A DNA stretch of 64,000 nt from Paratrimastix pyriformis (taxonomy: Eukaryota > Preaxostyla > Paratrimastigidae): NCBI GenBank assembly GCA_027972325.1, contig JAPMOS010000166.1, positions 1 through 64,000 of the forward strand, given 5' to 3'. The position numbers and the translations under genes are program-made. Positions 1 through 11,146 of this stretch are shown piece after piece. Numbering within the stretch: position 1 is the stretch's first letter; the number at the start of each line of letters is the position of its first letter. The notes under the pieces are model-generated. The model ran no database searches. It was not told the DNA's origin and saw only the letters and a program-made list of their open reading frames with translations.

Positions 1-1350
1 TCTCCGTGCCCGTGGTCGTTTCGCCGGTAGGGCATAGTGGTCGGCAGACGGGACGTGCGATGGCCTCAACCGGGCAAGGTTGGGAGCCGGGCATCGATCG
101 ATCGTTTTTCAGCTGGACTCATTCAGCGTGCCTTTGGTGCCCAAAACAAGCACAGACGAAAACAAAGGAACTTTGGAAGAAAGCGAGAATAGAGACACGC
201 AGCATTCTGGGTGGTGAAGAATATGCACGGAAGTGACCTGACCACTCTTGTGGTCTTTTTTATAAAGAATATCACAAAGTGATGTGAAAAACATCTGGGA
301 TCGAATGGTCAACAATGAAGGACCCAGCATTTCGAAAACGGTCGAATGCATGAGGCGAACGAAACCGCCTGACGTCGGATCGCTTGAAAATCATAGAAAT
401 AAAAAGAGGATTGCAAGAAGCCAAGGTGAAAGAGAGCTTCACATCAGAGAGGCCGGAAACGAGCACGCCGGCAAAGGAGAGCGAGTGGGACTTGCGGTGG
501 GTTCGGTCGGCTATCGCAACTTTGACAGACCAGGGTGGGAGTTCGCAACAGCCCGGAATCGCACCAAAATGCATGGGATCACTAGCCTAAATGAGGAGAA
601 GCTAACCGAATGATGCCCAATGACGCTGGTCTCGGCCCGTCCAAAGATCATCTTCCGAGCATCCAGGAAGCCCTTGTGTTGGCAACCCTGGAAAGTGGCT
701 CAATCGATTTGTATGTGCACCAGGTCTGTGCCAGGCACATTGCTTCCGCCCGGCAAATCGAAGTCTCCGCATGCACATGTCGGAATGAGGTCCCGACCCC
801 GGGGCGGGTTTGCCGGAGAGGGTCCCCGACCCCACCAGTCCACCAGCCCCACCACGGTGAGTGAGGTGCACGAAAACCGCACGCGGGACCCACGGGCTGG
901 CCCGAGCCGCCCCGTGAACCTTTGGCACGACCTGTGGCTCCAACCCGGGGAGTCGGACCCCAAAATGTCGAGTGCACTGGCCCTGGGGCCCCGCCGGGAC
1001 TGGTGGGGTTACCTGGGAGCATTCGGATTTTCAATTTTTTCACTGTGCACTCGGATCTCCCACCAGGGCCGATCTCGAAAATCGCCCCCAAGCGTTTCTG
1101 AAGAAGACCCCCAGGACCCTCCCGAACAAGAGCTGTGAGTTTCCCGGTCGATTTGCGGCCGTGAGTTTGCCCGGTAGTTTTCCCAGTTACGCTCGACCGG
1201 GCTACGCCCGGGTAAATATAGTTATCCATGATGGTACCGTACCTGACATAATTTAGTGCACCTTCCAGGTCGGCATTTTTGGCACTACCTGGGTGGTGTA
1301 CTGAATTTTGTGTCCCCATCTTAAATTTTGTCTGTACCGAGGACACTCTT
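1..1350. other. No supported gene
   Basis: Short ORFs exist on both strands, the longest plausible one being 109 codons at 284-613 (+). None shows a recognisable domain, splice pattern or composition that separates it from chance. The stretch 240-420 is relatively AT-rich compared with the GC-rich sequence after 600. Nothing else is supported. Confidence 0.4.
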
Positions 1351-1430
1351 GTTTTGCGCGCCGAGACACAACATCGTGTGGGTGCGTGCGGGCGTGCGTG
1401 TGTGTGCGGGTGCGGCTGTGTGTGCCTGTG

Positions 1431-1746
<316 letters not shown>

Positions 1747-2359
1747 CCAATCGAAAAGGTCTGTGTCATATGCTCCGATTGCCCCTTGTCTTGCCTGTGT
1801 CGGGGACCCCTTTGCTGCTGCCGTGCGATGTGGTGAGAGCGTGAGCTGTCCATCCACACCATGTGACGGATCCCTTGTGGGTCCTGATTTCCGGTCTCGG
1901 ATGTTGACGTGCTCTTCCGCCTGAGCGCTTTGCCGTTGACTGACCCTTGTTCGCTGCCGCCTGCTTGCGTATGTTGGCTTGGTGGACACTGCTTGACTAT
2001 GGCGCTTCCCTCGTGGACTGTGCCTACATTTCTTGCGGTGTCTCTCTTCCCTCTTTTCAATGTGTGCTCGGTGAGGCGCGAAAGGAAGGAATGACGATTC
2101 CGTTCTCTTCTCGCTGCATCGCTTCAGGACATGCTGATGGCACGGGTGGACAAGCTGAGCCAGAGCGTCCTCATGCGTCGCAACAGCGACTCCCACATGG
2201 AGCACCTCTCCCGGGCCGCAGACGAGGAGTCCGGCCGCTGCTCGCCCCGAGCGCAGCTCGCCTCGCCTCGCCCAGCGGCGGGCCTCCAGAGCGCCATCAA
2301 GCGGCCCCCGGATCGCCACTGATCCCCCGCTCGCACTCAGGGGCCTCGTCGAGGCCACG

Positions 2360-3352
2360 ATGGCCGGCGCGGCACCATCGACACCGCCACCACCGCCACC
2401 ACCCCCATCGCTTCCGACCACCGCCACCGCCCAGGAGGCACACCCCCCCGCTCCAGCGCCAGCCTCATCGCCGCTCTCTGCCCGCCGACAGGCCTCCGCT
2501 TCGCCTCCGCGGGCGCTGATTTCCCTGCCGCCGCCACCTGGACCGCCGCCGCCATCGTCTCCTTCGCCCTCCCCGCCCCCCTCCCGCCGCCGTTGCCACA
2601 GCAGCCGCAGCAGCAACAACAACACTCCGGAGCCTCGCCCATCACGCGCGGCTCCTCGGGGCGATCGCTCCTCACGAACAGCACATCCGCCACCCCCGGC
2701 CTCGTCAACATCACCGCTGGCACACCAGCAGCAGCAACAACAACAACAGGCGCCCGTTTCCCCTCGCTCTCCCCGCCCGCTCTCTCAGACGATCGGGGCC
2801 CCGATGTCCACCCGATCGCCCCTGTCGCGTCATCCTCCCCTCGGCCCCGCCCCCGCCTCGGGGACCATCCCGCTGGTGATTGAGGAGCCCACCGTCCCGA
2901 TCCGGCCTTACTCGGCCCGCGCAGTGCGCCCCGGCACCCCGACCGAGTCCGTGCTTTCGGCAGCCACCGCGCCCATCGCGCGGTTCGGCGACCGCGGGGT
3001 CCGGCAGAACGGCGCCGGGGGCCCCATCTTGGCCGAGCTCTTCGATGACAGCCTTCCGCCCATCCCCGACAATTATTCATATGAGGCGGCGGCTGCCGGG
3101 GAGCCCTTGTCCACCGCTCCCGGCCTGCCGACACTGCCCCCACTGCCGCTGGGGTATGCATACGAGAACCAGGGCGATGACGACGAGGGTGACGAATTCC
3201 CCGTCCCCGGAGCGGCAGCCTCGCCGCCACGTGCTCCGCCCCCGCCGCGAGGAGGCCTTCTCATGCCCACACCGCCCGGACAGAATCCTGCTCGGCTCCG
3301 GCCCAGCCCCAAGCAGCAAGGCGGGCCCACCCCCGAATTCCTCCTCCGATGA
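2360..3352 (+). CDS. Proline-rich low-complexity protein, family unknown
   Basis: An open frame of 330 codons starts at the ATG at 2,360 and stops at 3,352. The N-terminal half is dominated by Pro, Ser, Ala and poly-Gln runs. The last 110 residues are more complex: an acidic patch (about residues 273-281, rich in Asp/Glu), several Tyr, and Pro-rich linkers, as in disordered signalling or scaffold tails. Just upstream, 2,127-2,322 encodes a helical-looking stretch (DMLMARVDKLSQSVLMRRNS) in another frame directly after a CAG that could be a splice acceptor. The gene may therefore be longer, with a frame break or intron between. No domain recognised. The real start is uncertain. Confidence 0.4.
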   Translation: MAGAAPSTPPPPPPPPSLPTTATAQEAHPPAPAPASSPLSARRQASASPPRALISLPPPPGPPPPSSPSPSPPPSRRRCHSSRSSNNNTPEPRPSRAAPRGDRSSRTAHPPPPASSTSPLAHQQQQQQQQAPVSPRSPRPLSQTIGAPMSTRSPLSRHPPLGPAPASGTIPLVIEEPTVPIRPYSARAVRPGTPTESVLSAATAPIARFGDRGVRQNGAGGPILAELFDDSLPPIPDNYSYEAAAAGEPLSTAPGLPTLPPLPLGYAYENQGDDDEGDEFPVPGAAASPPRAPPPPRGGLLMPTPPGQNPARLRPSPKQQGGPTPEFLLR

Positions 3353-3447
3353 TTCGTTGTAAAACTATCCGGCCTTTTGTGGACTCACCATCATATTTTG
3401 TCTCGAACGAAATGAAGTGGTTCCAGAAGAGATAGGAGAAAAGGGGG

Positions 3448-6210
3448 TCACGAACGAAAAACCAATCGAGACTCTACGACGACGGCGCGGCCGGGGTGGC
3501 CGTCGCCATTGGGGTGGCCGTCGCCGTCGGGGTGGCCGTGGCCGCGGCAGAGGCGTCGTCGAATGTGTCGATCGGTGTCGGCGTCGGGGAGGATATCCTT
3601 CAATGCGAGAATCTTCTCTTGGATGCGTTTGGGAAAGATCGCCTCAAGCAGGACGGGATCGCTGGAATCAACCAGGAGGGGCGGCTTCTTTGCAGGCAAC
3701 TTGTTCCCAATCAACCGAGGCGACGCCCGGGTGGGCTCCGGAGGGGGGGGGTTCCAGCGTGCCGGGAACGCAACAAGCACGCCAAGAACAGGGCAACCCT
3801 TGAGGACGGATTCGAAGGGCGACGAATCAATGCTGCGATTGGCGCCCACTTGAACAGAGCGGGGGATTAACTCGGCATAACATTTCGCTTGTAGAAATAG
3901 GAACCCCCGCGCAGCGGGGTCGGATTCTGACTGCAGCCGGACGACGAGGTCAGGGCCTGCGCATTGGGGATTCAGATAAATGGCCGAGGACGGCGGGTGC
4001 GGGCCCACCGAGTCGGCCAGCCATTCGGGCAGAGTGCCACCGGATGTGCTGAGAGGCAACGCAGCGGTGGGCAGGCGAAACCCCGCGGTCAGCTCCTGAA
4101 CCTTGGGGTGCAGCAGGAAGGGCTCGATTCCAGAGACCAGGACCTCCTCGAAGATATGGCCAATCTGCTGCGGGCACACCGGCTCCACCATATATCGGAG
4201 AAGGACCTCCGCTTTGCTGTGGTGGCAAGCCTGGGAAGGAGAGTCAAGATCGAGGATGGTGTCGGCGAGGAAGGGGGACCTTCAGATAATTGCAGTACGC
4301 GACGAATACCATCGGTTCGCCAATCAGCACCTGCATCTTGCTCCTCCCCACGATCCGGACGGTGGCCACGTATCTCTCCACCAACTCAGTCGCCCTCTCG
4401 TCGAGAGCTGTGGGACGTCTGCGTGGGTTGGTGTGCGAGCGTGACGACAAAGAAGGGATGATGACCATGTTGGTGATGATGACCATGTTGGTGAGGATGA
4501 TGGAGGCGTTGTGGGCGGTGGTAAAAAAGCCAGAGGGACGCAGACAGACCCCAGAAGACAATACTGAACCATCATCTTCTCGAAAATGACGCCCAGGGAG
4601 AGGGAGCCAATGGGCGGTTCCATGAGCAGCCGGGCAATTGAGCCCTCCAGCTGGTCGCAGGCTTCATTGGCGGCGCTGTCAGCCGCCTCTGCCAGCGGCC
4701 AGGCCTTGCTCAGCAGGGTTTTAACCAGAGATGCTGCGAATCTGTGTCGCCCAATGAACCGCTTCGGAATCTCGGCACCCCAGTAGGCGGGGTCAGGGAC
4801 GATATCCAACAGGAACTGGCGCACCTCGGCCTCCGTGGAATGGCTGCCGAAGTTGCAGAATACGGGGAGGTCTCCCTGTTTCAGGAGGGCACTGGACTCG
4901 CGGGTCGGAGGAAGATCAAAAGAGGGACGCCAAACCTTTGTATCATCCATCCAGCTCTCGTCAAGCGAACACCCGTCCCTGCGAGGACGGAGAACGCGAG
5001 GAGGGAATTGAGAACCCGGAGAAGGGGGGCGACGGCAGGGCGCAACAGCGGAGGATGGTCGGGGCGCGGCGACGCAATTGAGACGCCGTCTTTCCGAGGA
5101 GGAGAGTTTGTGGTGTGAGTTGTTCCAGCGTGCCCCGACGGGTAGGCCAGCAATCCTTCCTCACAGAGAAGGTGGGCCTCGTCGATCATCACAGGAGTAC
5201 CCAAGGGAAGGAGCGTGTCCAGGAACACGACACATGACTCGAGGGAGTACCCTTGCAGCAGCTCGTCCAGCTATGACATTGGCCAAAAAAACCGATCATG
5301 GATGAAGGAACGCAGCGAGGCGAGGCCGACAAACCTGGTCGAACAAGCTGACGGGAAGGTACCGGTCGGGGTAGAGCTGGAGGAGCAGGAGGTCCAGATG
5401 GGAGAAGCCCCTCAGCCCGAAGTACTTGACCACGGCCGCGTAGACAATCAGGATGCGGGCGAAACCGTGTTGGGCAAGCCGTTCGGCCTCCTCGGGTGTC
5501 CGGGCGAGCTTCGCTTGGCCCTGAAGCCGCAGGTACCGGGTGGCAGAGTGCTAACCAGAGGGCCCCGTCACCAGGAGGAGGAGCGTGGGAGGGGGGTCAC
5601 AGACAGTGTCTCGGAGAACCTCCTCGGCCTGGAAAGAGATATAAATTCCTCCCCGCTTCACGAGGGTCGCATACCTGTGCCGAGAAGGCAGAATGTCAAC
5701 TCCGGGGGGCAAGCGCGCCCCGACAGACATGGCAGCGGTTTTCCCAGCTCCCGAAGTCCCGAAAGCCACGCTCACGCGATGACCTTGCATGAAGTTCCAC
5801 AATTCATTGGAGGTCTGATCCAGGGACCGGGCCATGGCACTTGGCGCATCCGGGGGCAGAGCATCAGCCGTTAACGTGGCTGCCAACAAGAGCAGGTCGG
5901 CATCTCGCGTGCGGGGGTTCCGGGGGACACGGGTCTGGAGCCTGGGTGCTGGCACGGTGCTGTCCGCTGGCGCACAGCCCGCTGGCATGGTCTCGAAGTA
6001 TTCGAGGGTCGTGCTTGGAGGCGCGAGGTCCTTGGCGATCCGATCCTCGAAGAAGCGATGGACGGTGGCCCACAGATCTGGGCGGGTGGGAACGACGATG
6101 GTGAGCAAAAGCCCGAGCGAGATGAGGGAAGACTGACCTTCGGGGCGGCAGTCCATTTCCGCAGGGTGGGCCTGGATGTCCTTGGGACCTGAGAGAAAAT
6201 GGACGGTCAG
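3448..6210 (-). CDS. Crinkler/RHS-like P-loop NTPase with PD-(D/E)XK-like nuclease domain, multi-exon
   Basis: Reading the minus strand from about 6,210 down, one segment contains a P-loop (GTSGAGKT, near 5,740). The next contains a Walker-B-like DEAH box (PVMIDEAHLL, near 5,180), then a conserved GRHRF segment near 4,750. The C-terminal part has GPDLVV followed by FLFLQAK (near 3,960-3,890), the spacing of a PD-(D/E)XK nuclease core. NTPase then REase is the order seen in Crinkler effectors and trypanosome retrotransposon-hot-spot (RHS) proteins, which is the family I infer. Likely introns lie near 5,300, 4,540-4,400 and 4,274-4,230 (GTCCCC...CCCAG). A stop near 5,555 is not explained by a normal-sized intron and may be a frame break. 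The N-terminus is not identified, and the run of HPDG-type repeats before the stop at 3,448 may lie beyond the true end. Lineage-specific STAND-like ATPases are the main alternative. Confidence 0.55.
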
Positions 6211-6310
6211 AGCCCCCCCCAAAAAAAAAAATCGATGCCTCAAAAGTGAACGCCGCGAATCGATGCGAAAAATGTGAGTGTGAACGAATTGACGCGGAAT
6301 ATGTGAATCA

Positions 6311-6791
6311 CGAGCTACGGGGCTGAGCACTGAATGGGACGGAGCCAACCAGGTGGTATTTTAAGTGATTTCTTTTCTCTCTTTGTTCCTCTTTTACGGG
6401 CCCTGGTGGCTCGGTTTTCCGGAATATGAGAGAGAGAGAGAGATTGCCCTGATGCCTGACTTCTGGTACCAGACTGCCTCCGGGAGACTGGCCGACACCC
6501 GCAACCCGTTTGCCATCAACCCAGGCCCGCCGTGCGTGGCCAAGACCGACTGCGACAAGAAGCTGCTGCTTCCTGGTGCCGCCTGAGGGCTCGACGAGCT
6601 ACGGGCTGAGCACTGAGTGGGACGGAGTCAACCAGTTGGTATTTTAAGTGATTTCTTTTCTCTCTTTGTTCCCCTTTTACGGGCCCTGGTGGCTCGGTTT
6701 TCCGGAATATGAGAGAGAGAGAGATTAAGTGATTTCTTTTCTCTCTTTGTTCCCCTTTTACGGGCCCTGGTGGCTCGGTTTTCCGGAATAT

Positions 6792-6873
<82 letters not shown>

Positions 6874-6891
6874 GTGGCTCGGCTTTCCGGA

Positions 6892-6964
<73 letters not shown>
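6311..6964 (+). mobile_element. Tandem head-to-tail 3' ends of a LINE, each ending in (GA)n
   Basis: Four successive 3' fragments of the LINE downstream lie end to end. Each ends in the same sequence (ACGGGCCCTGGTGGCTCGG, then TTTTCCGGAATATGAGAG) and a GA tract: about 6,311-6,443, 6,444-6,725, 6,726-6,868 and 6,869-6,964. The second starts inside the 3' coding region (ALMPDFWYQTASGRLADTRN) and is nearly identical to 10,394-10,690. The order fits repeated 5'-truncated insertions, each into the GA tail of the previous one. Confidence 0.85.
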
Positions 6965-6967
<3 letters not shown>

Positions 6968-7094
6968 CAGGGTGAGGTCGACTATCGCTGTTTTTTCGCT
7001 TCCGCTTGCGGAGGCGTTTTGACTCAACCGCGAAGTCACCCACCCTTGCTTTTTTTCGGAGAGCATTGCTGTTTGCTCTTCTTGCTTTCTTTGG

Positions 7095-8039
7095 ATGGTC
7101 AACACCCGTTCACAAGAGATCAAGCATTCGTCGAAATCTTCGAAGCCGGCATCGCCGACTACCTCAGAACCTTCTCAGGGATCACCAGTGAGGGATTCAC
7201 ACTTGGTTTCTACTGCTGGTGCCATTCGTGCTGATTCCCACTCCGGTGCTCCGCCGATGCAATGGCGGACTCTTGCGTCCTCACAGCTGAATCACGTGCG
7301 GCAGAACGTTTCAGCTGCGATTGTTCGCTTGACTGTATTCTCTGGTTCCACTGAGCTTCTGGACCTTCTCAAACTCCAACGACCTCAACGCGATAGCGTC
7401 CTCCGGGGAGCGACTCTCCGGTTTCGTTCAGAAGTCGCATGCAGCTCAGCTGGAAGAGCTTGGCTCGCGTACGATTGGCTCGGTCTTCCCGCGGGCGCAG
7501 CACAAGTTTCCTGCCGCAGCGCTCCGCATTCCTCTTGGTCAACTCGATCCGGCTTCCGTTCCCACGGAGGCCGCCCACCCTGCTGCCGCTCCTGCACCCG
7601 CACCCGTCGCTGCGCCGCGCGCCTGCCAGCGTCATCGGCTCCCGCTGCGCCAGCCCCTGCTTCGGACGAGCTCCCCAGCCCCGGCCAGTCCCGGGTTGAA
7701 GCCCCTCCGGCGGTGGAGGTTCCCCTGGCGGCAGCCCCACCCCACCTCGGCGGGTTCTCCCCCGCCGCCTGTACCCCGCCCAAGCAAGGAAGGCCACCTT
7801 CATCCTGCGCGAGGCGTTTCAGGCACTTCAAGTGGTGGTGGCTGAGCTCCCGACGTTCGCGAGCGCATCGAGGCCGCGCTCGTGGGCCTGGAAGGGCGCA
7901 TCTGGGACGAGTTCGGGCGCGAGCGGGCGCATCGACGAGGAAGCGGCCAGGGGTCCAGCCGCAGATTCGCCGAGGCGGCCGTGGCCGATGGACGACTGGC
8001 TGCGGCAGTCAGCGCCCTCACCTCCCCGCCCGTCCCTGA
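7095..8039 (+). pseudogene. LINE N-terminal region, frame-disrupted
   Basis: An ATG at 7,095 opens a Ser/Thr-rich reading frame. A better-conserved continuation from about 7,370 lies in another frame (GERLSGFVQKSHAAQLEELG), so at least one indel interrupts it. Downstream it becomes Pro/Ala-rich up to the reverse transcriptase. No zinc finger was recognised in this N-terminal part. It probably corresponds to the RNA- or DNA-binding N-terminus of the LINE protein. Confidence 0.5.
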
Positions 8040-8105
8040 CGACCCAACCCTCCCACAGAAGCTGCAGAGCCTGCACACCACGCTGGTGACCCCACACCCG
8101 CCGAG

Positions 8106-9631
8106 GTGCTTGCCCTGTACCCCAACCCCGAGGCCCCTGCCTGGCAGGACTTCGAGGCGGCCGAAGTGGCGAAGGTGGCCGCCGCTCTCAACAATGGGGC
8201 GCCGGGGCCCTCAGGTATCATGCCGGGGTGGCTCAGAGGTGCTATTCGGCGTGACGAGGCCCTTGCTGGGGCCTTGGCCTCGCTGTTCACATTTTTGCTC
8301 GCTCCGGGTGGGTTCCCCAGCCTCGCCCGCAGCCGCCTGGTCCCCTCCCCAAGGATGGCGGATCCATTCGCCCAATTGCCCTGGGCGAGGCTTTGGAGCG
8401 GCTTTTCGCCAAGCTCTCCGCCATTCGGGTCCTCCCCATCACTCGCGGCCTTCTGTCGCCTTCTCAAGTGGGGATTGGGGTGCCCGACCCAGTCGGCCTC
8501 ATCTCGGCCTACCTGGGCTGGGCCATTGCCGCAGCCATGGAGGACCACGTGCCGCTCTGCGTCATGCACATTGATATGGCATCCGCTTTCAACTCGGTCC
8601 GGCGCGACGCGGTTCTGGCAGCCACGGCGCCCTGGGGCCCCAGTTGTGCGGCGTCATGCGGGCACTCTACGACAACGAGCAGCTCCTCTACCGGGGGTCG
8701 TCATCGACAACAAGGCCGGCGTGAGGCAAGGTGACCCTTGTCCTCCCAGTCCTTCTGCCTGGCACTCGATCCCGCACTCCGGGCTGTGGAGCGTAGCGGG
8801 ACGGCCCCGGTCATCCTCCGTGGCATCCGAGTCGTTGCATGTCTCGCTTACCACGATGATGCGTTCCTCATCGCCCCTTCTGTTCCGGCACTGGTGAAAC
8901 AGCTCGAGGCCTTCCAAGGAGTGGCCACTCCGGTCGGCCTCCGCCTGCGGACCCAGAAGTGCTGGTTGTGGGCCAACGATCCTGCTGCGGAGCCTCTCTC
9001 GATCGACGGAGTGCCTGTCCCCCTGCGACGTCCCGACGAGGGCCTCGACCTCATGGGGACTTTCATTGGGCCCGAGGACTTCGTGGCCCGGGGGGTTCAG
9101 CGGGTCTACGATGAGGCCCTCCAGGCCGCGAGGCAGGTTGGCCAACTGACTCTGCAGTCCTGGTTGCTGGTCCTTCGCAGCTGCATCATCCCGAAAGTCA
9201 TGCATGTGACGAGGTGCAGCTGCGTATACACCATCGGCGGGGGGCCCAAGCTCGTGGAGACCTTTGATGAGGCCATCTGGAGGCTGTTCAACGACCGCTT
9301 CTGCCTCTCCCGAGTCATACCCCGCTCGCTGGTCAACGTCCCTCTTCGGCTGGGGGGGCTTGGCCTGCTGTCCATGGCCATGGCGAGGGACGCGGGCACC
9401 GCCGGGGCCCTCATCTCCCTCCTCACAGCAACCTCCGGGGTCCCCGACCTCCTCCGCCAGCACCTCTGGGCGATGCTGGCAACCGTCACCACTGGGTCCG
9501 AGTATCTGCGCCAGCACACTTTTCTTGGGCAAGCATCGGAGTCTCTCGGTCGCATGGGCCTCAACCCGTCCGCTGACCAACAACTCTTCCGGAGCGACAC
9601 CGACGTCATGCCTGCCAAGGGTGCCCAGCAC
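8106..9631 (+). pseudogene. LINE reverse transcriptase, frame-disrupted
   Basis: RT motifs appear in order across three frame segments: NNGAPGPSG (about 8,190), RPIALGEALERLFAKL (about 8,370), SQVGIGVPDPVG (about 8,460), the motif-A Asp in VMHIDMASAFNSVRRD (about 8,565), GVRQGD (about 8,720) and motif C as YHDDAFLIAP (about 8,850). Motif C has His where Y/FADD elements have Ala. The thumb-like region continues to about 9,600. Shifts near 8,340 and 8,700 break the ORF. Confidence 0.85.
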
Positions 9632-9684
9632 ATTCTCTACCAGCGGTCCACCCGGGCACTCGCTGAGCGTCTCTGCGAGGACGC

Positions 9685-10535
9685 GTGCCCCTGTTGCGGA
9701 AGGTTCTGGCTACCACCGCCAACAGCACATCATCAGCATGGCTCACCTGCTTCCCGGCTCCGCTCTTCCGCATGGACGACCACATCTTCAGGACCGCGAT
9801 CGCTCTGCGCCTGGGCATTCCTCGGGTGAGTCAGCTCCACGACCTTTTCGGCCACGACTGCCCCGTCTGCCATCATCCCCTCGAGGAAGGCCACGACCTG
9901 TCCTGCGGGAGTGCTGTGCTCGGGCTGGAGATCGACCGCCACAACGCGATCACCTCCATCCTCCACCAGATGTGCATGACAACCAGGCAGCCTGTCAAGA
10001 TGGAGCACATGGTCCGGGCCGACAAGCGCAACAAGAAGCCTGACCTGGTCATTGCCCTCCCCTGGGAAGGGGGAGGCCTCACCTGACACTTTCACCCGGC
10101 ATTACGTCGACGTGGCTGTGGGCAATGTCTTCGCTTCCACCTACGCGGACGCAGCCATTCGTGGCGAGGTCCCGCGTCTGCTGGAAGAGCCGGCAAGGTG
10201 AGCGACTACAGGCTCTGGAAGGAGTCCCACCCTGAGGCTGTCTTCCACCCCTTCGGCGCTTCCAACCTCGGCCAACTGGGCCCCAAGCATTGGGTTTCCT
10301 CGACCTGGTCAAGGCCCAGTGCAACAAGATGCATGTTGCCTTCTCGAAGCATTGGTGGTGCACGAGGATCTCGGTGACTCTGATGTACTACGTTGCCCTG
10401 ATGCCTGACTTCTGGTACCAGACTGCCTCCGGGAGACTGGCCGACACCCGCAACCCGTTTGCCATCAACCCAGGCCCGCCGTGCGTGGCCAAGACCGACT
10501 GCGACAAGAAGCTGCTGCTTCCTGGTGCCGCCTGA
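9685..10535 (+). pseudogene. LINE C-terminal zinc-binding and restriction-like endonuclease domain
   Basis: A Cys/His cluster (HDCPVCHHPLEEGHDLSC, near 9,855) is followed by the catalytic core: KKPDLVIALP (near 10,035) and, after a frame change at about 10,080, YVDVAVGNVFAS (near 10,107), then a YRLWKE segment near 10,207. This matches the PD...DVxV...K/Y pattern of R2-type RLE domains. The C-terminal extension ends at the stop at 10,535 and is the portion duplicated upstream at 6,446-6,586. Confidence 0.75.
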
Positions 10536-10655
10536 GGGCTCGACGAGCTACGGGCTGAGCACTGAGTGGGACGGAGCCAACCAGTTGGTATTTTAAGTGA
10601 TTTCTTTTCTCTCTTTGTTCCCCTTTTACGGGCCCTGGTGGCTCGGTTTTCCGGA

Positions 10656-10695
<40 letters not shown>

Positions 10696-10697
<2 letters not shown>

Positions 10698-11146
10698 AGA
10701 GAAACAGAAGGCAATGTCGAGTGAGAGGCGTGTGACAGCAGGAGCAGCAGCAGCAGCAGCAGCAGCAGGAAGCGTGAGTGGAGATTGGCGAAGATGGAGC
10801 AGGAATGTGGAAAGAAAAGGCCGCAGGCACCAGCAGAAGAAGCACCAGCATAAGAAGCATCAGCAGCATAAGATGGAGGCATAAAAAGCATCAGAAGCCT
10901 CGACATAAGCATCATAGAAGCATCAGCATAAGAAGCAACATGCCTTTTGGAACTTCACGGACCGGGTCGGTTCACAAAAACGCGAAGGAGATTATCGGCA
11001 TTTCGCGCAGCAAAATCGAAGGCGAGGACCAATTCGTTATCGTTGCCAATAGTGCACATATCCCCGTCTTCGTCTTTATATTCAACGCCAGTGATGCTTT
11101 GGCATTGATGTACTTGACGGATCATCTCACAAAACTTGGCATATGA
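10696..11146 (+). CDS. Small uncharacterised ORF after A-rich triplet repeats
   Basis: After the LINE tail, 10,735-10,935 is repetitive (AGC, AGCATCAGCATAAG). An ATG at 10,940 opens 68 codons to the stop at 11,146, starting MPFGTSRTGS. The peptide is compositionally normal (EDQFVIVANSAHIPVFVFIF) but matches no family I know. It could be the terminal exon of a gene whose upstream part is lost in the repeats, or chance. Confidence 0.25.

Larger units (their letters stand above)
6965..10695 (+). mobile_element. RLE-type non-LTR retrotransposon, near full length, with (GA)n tail
   Basis: The element starts right after a GA tract and ends in another (AG)n at about 10,659-10,694. Parts in order: a Gag-like or linker region (from the ATG at 7,095), a reverse transcriptase (about 8,100-9,600), a zinc-binding segment, and a restriction-like endonuclease (about 9,780-10,200). 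Coding capacity is spread over several frames, so this copy is degenerate or carries indel errors. A 3' segment shared with the truncated copies upstream defines its end. The RLE places it with R2/CRE/NeSL/Dong-like LINEs, many of which insert at specific targets. Confidence 0.85.
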
